A stretch of DNA of 35,223 bases from Silene noctiflora. Its lineage: Eukaryota; Streptophyta; Magnoliopsida; Caryophyllales; Caryophyllaceae. A program made the translations under genes and the position numbers. The notes below the pieces were generated by a model, which was not told the DNA's origin, did not search any database, and saw only the letters and a program-made list of their open reading frames with translations. Shown here piece by piece: positions 31,896 through 35,223 of this stretch. The DNA lies in NCBI GenBank assembly GCA_009801015.1, contig VHZZ01000002.1:421543-456765 (forward strand), given 5' to 3'. Each line of letters opens with the position of its first letter. The stretch's first letter is position 1.

Positions 31896-32468
31896 CTAGA
31901 CCTTCAAACGGGTCGGGCGGGTCGGGTCTCGGGTCGGGTCGGAATACGAGTTGGGTCGAATATGGGTCGGGTTATACGGGTCACAAGTCGGGTTAGGGTC
32001 AGAATACGGGTCAAGAAATAATTTCTAACGTCTTTTTTAATCTATTTTTTTAATTAAAAAAATAATTTTTAAAAACGTAAAACATATTTAAAATTGATAT
32101 TTTAATCATATTCAACATTTACATTAGTTATTTCAACGTTTACATTAATTATATTGACATAATTATTAAATTAAAGTTTTTTTAATAATTATTTTANTAT
32201 CAAGTATTGTAAAAGTGATATAAAATTGACTTTTTAGTTATGTTTGTAATTTTTATTAATAAAAAAACAATTTTTTTCAAATATAATATAAAAATATTAA
32301 TATTTTAATAAAAATCTTGATTTATCTTTGACCCAACGGGTCGGGTCTTGACCCTAAAATAACGGGTCATTTCGGGTTCGGGTCAAACAGGTCACGGGTT
32401 GAAAAAACCGGGTTTGTAACACTAAAAAAACGGGTCAAGCGGGTCGGGTCGAGTTTTAACAGGTCTAG
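31896..32468. mobile_element. Non-autonomous hAT-like element with GGGTCGGGTC subterminal repeats
   Basis: The ends are CTAGACCT and AGGTCTAG. Just inside each are clusters of GGGTCGGG, ACGGGTCA and related motifs (31909-32012 and 32325-32452) around an AT-rich centre that holds the undetermined base at 32197. Near-matching flanks ATGAATGA (31886-31893) and ATGAATCT (32469-32476) may be a decayed 8-bp target duplication. No transposase is present. Confidence 0.5.
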
Positions 32469-32749
32469 ATGAATCTAAGAATATCATGTAAGATAGGGCA
32501 ATTAAATGTCTTGAAATAATGCATGCCATAAGTAAACCCACATGATAATCACATTAATAGTATAATTATGCTTATTTTTAGTAAGCATGTACTTTAGTTA
32601 CATCCCCTAGAGTAATAATGGAGTAGTTATCCTTTTATGATAGTTGAGATCCCCGTCTTATTTTTGTATTTCATCTTCTGTCCCATTATTTTATCTTATG
32701 ACACATCGTCGTTCACATAATAAAATTGATTATCATGTGGGAGTTGGGA

Positions 32750-33010
32750 CCATAAATGTGACCTGAACTTGACCCGACCCGGAAATAACCAAGCCCGAAA
32801 ATACCCGTCTTCAAGTGAGTAGTGACCCAAAATAACTCGATAGACCCAAAATGACCCGACATGATTTAGTTAAGGCAAAATCCTGACTTGATATAACCCC
32901 AAAGCGATCTAGAACAACCCAACCCTAAAGGACCTGATCCAGAGTGACCCCAACCTGTAAATGAGCCGGACCGAAATAACCAGGTTCGAACAATCAAATA
33001 ACCCATTTAT
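32750..33010. repeat. Degenerate ACCCGACC/GACCCAAAATGACCC repeat stretch
   Basis: Motifs such as TGACCCGACCCGG, GACCCAAAATAACTCG, GACCCAAAATGACCCG and AACCCAACCC recur irregularly. This is the complementary motif of the GGGTC element just upstream, so it probably is the remnant of a related element in the other orientation. No ends were defined. Confidence 0.4.
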
Positions 33011-33310
33011 CAGGTCTACTAATACCCAATCCAAGTAACCACATACAACACAATAATAGATACTCCATAACCTACCCTCTCTCCCTCTCTTCACCTCTCC
33101 ATTACTTGTGCAAAAAAGTATAAGGTGGTGACTTAAGTCCCCCACTTACATTAACCAAGGGCAATGTCCTTAATATAGTAGTAGACATACCCAAGTTAGT
33201 ACACATTTGAAGGTTAAATGTCTTATATAATAATACCTTAGCTACCTAGCTTTCTAAATTTCAACTTTTTCTACCAAACTAAAACACATAACATCCTCTT
33301 CTTTTTCCCA

Positions 33311-33317
33311 TATAACT
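33311..33317 (+). promoter_or_regulatory. Possible TATA box of the zinc-finger gene
   Basis: TATAACT lies 116 bp before the start codon and is followed by a C/T-rich, ATG-free leader. The position is reasonable, but the motif is weak. Confidence 0.35.
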
Positions 33318-33426
33318 CCCATCATCAAATTCATACTCCAATCCCACTTCAAGCATTCTTACTTTTCTTCTTGGTAGCTTGTGAGGGTATTTAGGTCATT
33401 TGATCTCGACCGAGGTTGTTATCACC

Positions 33427-34104
33427 ATGGAAAGGATAGCTTTGAGTAGTGGAGGAAGCAAATTGAAAGATGTTTGGGATGTTGAGAATAATAATTTAAA
33501 GTATGACAAAGATTACCCTTATGGATATCCATGGCCTCCAAGATATTATACATGTAGTTTTTGTCAAAGAGAGTTTAAGTCAGCTCAAGCTCTTGGAGGT
33601 CACATGAACATTCATAGAAGAGATAGAGCTAGACTTAGAGATCAATCTCCTCCTTCTAATAATGATAATAATAATGATCCACTTTGCCCTAATGATTTTG
33701 ATCAAAACCCTAACCCTAACCCTAACCCTAACCCTAACCCTAACCCTAATCCGAACCCTAACCCTAATCAAAACCCTAGTAATAATAATAGTAATATATA
33801 TGCTCATCAATACTCCTTGGTTTCACTCTCACTTTCCTCTCTTCCACCTTCTCTACAGAAGAATAATGGTGAAAAAGTCGGTCCGACGATCGTGGAATCA
33901 TCAAGAGATGGGCTAGGGAAATGGAAATATATGTCTTCACCATTTAATCATCATGATCATGATCATCATCATCATCATGATGGACATGAGGTTAGAGTTT
34001 TAAACAATGAAAGTTCTACTAAGGAATTTGTGAGGTTAGATTTGGAATTATGTCTTGGAGAATCAAAGCAAGATTTGGATTTGGAGCTTCGTCTTGGAAT
34101 TTAA
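33427..34104 (+). CDS. SUPERMAN-like single C2H2 zinc-finger transcriptional repressor (225 aa, no introns)
   Basis: The start is the ATG in ACCATGG at 33427. The frame is open a little upstream (to 33400) but has no earlier ATG. The finger is at residues 43-63: C43, C46, H59, H63, with the plant signature QALGGH (54-59). It is framed by [16 protein letters not shown] and [12 protein letters not shown], as in SUPERMAN, RABBIT EARS and relatives. Two EAR-type repression motifs end the protein: LDLELCLG (204-211) and LDLELRLG (217-224). Such proteins bind DNA in the nucleus and recruit TOPLESS-type corepressors, commonly in flower and organ-boundary development. Unusual stretches are ten Asn-Pro pairs (94-113), encoded by a CCCTAA array, and a His/Asp run near 178-191. 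The exact orthologue among SUP-type genes is undecided. Confidence 0.9.
   Translation: MERIALSSGGSKLKDVWDVENNNLKYDKDYPYGYPWPPRYYTCSFCQREFKSAQALGGHMNIHRRDRARLRDQSPPSNNDNNNDPLCPNDFDQNPNPNPNPNPNPNPNPNPNPNQNPSNNNSNIYAHQYSLVSLSLSSLPPSLQKNNGEKVGPTIVESSRDGLGKWKYMSSPFNHHDHDHHHHHDGHEVRVLNNESSTKEFVRLDLELCLGESKQDLDLELRLGI
33706..33777 (+). repeat. In-frame CCCTAA (telomere-like) hexamer array inside the zinc-finger CDS
   Basis: About ten AACCCT units in a row (two slightly altered) encode (Asn-Pro)10, then NQNP. The unit is 6 bp, not the 7-bp CCCTAAA of normal plant telomeres, and the hexamer keeps the reading frame. AAACCCTAA telo-box matches are contained in it. Confidence 0.92.
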
Positions 34105-34139
34105 TTTAACAATTATTAAATTAATTATCAAGCTCATTA

Positions 34140-34177
<38 letters not shown>

Positions 34178-34812
34178 GATGTTTAATTTCTTGCATCTTT
34201 TATTATTATATATGTTATTTAATTAGTTAGTTTTCATGTATTTTGTTTCATAAAGCTATTATTATTAGCTTTATTTTAAATTAATATATGATCTATTTAT
34301 TTCGAAGAAAGTGGAAGAAAAAACTTGAAGAATCAAGAATTAATGAAATTTGTAAAATTTGGAGGTAAGTGTTATATACTTGCATGTTCTCTTAATTTAT
34401 AATCAAATGATTACTTTTATGTTTTTTAATTTTGATTTATCATGTTTTTCATGTATGTGATGCTTGTTATTATTAATTGATTTTTCTTATATTTAGAATA
34501 AACTTTTGAAGAATTTTCCAATCTTTTCCAATTTCCGAGCTAAATTAAACGGTTGGTCTTCTTTGTGACGGGTCACAGAGAAAGTATGACTATTTTACAC
34601 TTATCAGATAACGGTTACACTTAATCATAAAATGGTTATATTTCTTCGTCACAAATTAGAATTCTCATTTATTAAAACGGAAATAGTCATCAATTATAAG
34701 ATTTAACGGGAGTTTATCATATAATTAATAACTAAGTAACTAATACAGATTAATATTATAATGTAAGCTGTAATTCGAACTATAAGTAATCGTGATATAT
34801 AAATTAAAATTA
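34105..34812. other. 3' region of the zinc-finger gene with ATT microsatellite
   Basis: A (TTA)n tract of about 38 bp lies at roughly 34138-34175, in the probable 3' UTR. The rest is AT-rich with no gene visible. Confidence 0.5.
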
Positions 34813-35121
34813 TACTTCTTCCGTTCCATTTAATCGGTATATCATTTCGATTTGACATTTTTGTTAGTTTTGGTGATGGTTGTTTTATTTTGGGTTGGAT
34901 AGATGTTGTTATTAAGTTGTTCATGACTGCAAAATGTCATAATTGTTCTAAGACATGCACATGAGCATAAATTAAATGACTTATGAAACTATTCACTCGT
35001 TTCAGTATCAATATGACCTCATCACTTTTTTATTGGTACAAGAGTCCCAAGATTAAATTGTGAATATATAAACCGCGTCAACTTTGCCACTTTACACGTG
35101 ATATCAAATATTTTAAGTTTA
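34813..35121. other. AT-rich spacer with one MITE-like end
   Basis: TACTTCTTCCGTTCCATTTA (from about 34813) resembles a Stowaway or Tourist left terminus, but no matching inverted end was found before the window edge. Nothing else was recognised. Confidence 0.25.
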
Positions 35122-35223
35122 TGTACTAGCAAGGGGTTGTTCTAACTTAACCAGAGGTCTCGTGTTCGAGCCCTGGGAACGCAGCAGTGTTGAAACTCAT
35201 GAGGGAGAGCTTTACCGCCCTAG
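35122..35223 (+). mobile_element. tRNA-type SINE, cut by the window edge
   Basis: An A-box-like TAGCAAGGGG at 35127-35136 and a perfect B-box GTTCGAGCC at 35164-35172 are spaced as in a pol III internal promoter. The text AACTTAACCAGAGGTCTCGT matches the first module of the SINE at 340-588. The 3' part lies outside the window. Confidence 0.6.

Noticed and set aside
33400-33426. In-frame upstream extension of the zinc-finger CDS
   Set aside because: The frame is open but starts at TTG. The first ATG, in a strong ACCATGG context, is 33427 and gives the MER start seen in SUPERMAN.
33580-33916. Arg-Val and Leu-Thr repeat frames overlapping the zinc-finger gene
   Set aside because: These are alternative readings of the CCCTAA array in other frames; the zinc-finger frame is clearly the real one.

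Overview
This window is nuclear DNA from a flowering plant, almost certainly a eudicot. The evidence is GT-AG introns with AT-rich interiors, plant-specific gene families (a class XI myosin and a SUPERMAN-type zinc finger with EAR motifs), and many plant-style small transposons (Stowaway and hAT MITEs, tRNA-type SINEs). The species cannot be fixed from sequence alone. One base is undetermined (n at 32197).

Layout. Positions 1-1790 are AT-rich intergenic DNA holding a dimeric tRNA-type SINE (about 340-588), a complete Stowaway-like MITE (1083-1359) and, 4 bp further on, a second almost fully palindromic element (about 1364-1527). A two-exon F-box/kelch gene of the OR23 type follows (join 1792..2756, 4220..4511; 418 aa). 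Next is an AT-rich spacer with one more MITE candidate.

The centre of the window (about 5700-26500) is one large gene for a class XI myosin heavy chain, closest to the XI-C/E/K group. I traced 38 coding exons by eye. They join without frameshift or internal stop into a 1519-residue protein with an SH3-like N-terminus, motor (P-loop, switch I, switch II), six IQ motifs, coiled coil and dilute-type cargo tail. Coding exon 1 is only the ATG. It sits in a tandem repeat of about 242 bp, so five ATG-plus-splice-donor cassettes lie in a row. Intron 25 is 4.9 kb and carries exon-like coding fragments of unknown origin. Introns 1, 20 and 28 each carry a MITE.

From about 27268 to 30925 lies a diverged satellite-like array (period 304-316 bp, about 12 units). 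After it come three non-autonomous transposon-like stretches rich in GATCC or GGGTC (30926-33010). The last gene, 33427-34104, encodes a single-C2H2 SUPERMAN-like transcriptional repressor whose coding sequence contains an in-frame CCCTAA array. The window ends inside another SINE copy.

All three genes are on the + strand and appear to be independently transcribed. Nothing in the sequence ties them into one pathway: protein turnover by an SCF-type ubiquitin ligase, actin-based organelle transport, and transcriptional repression.
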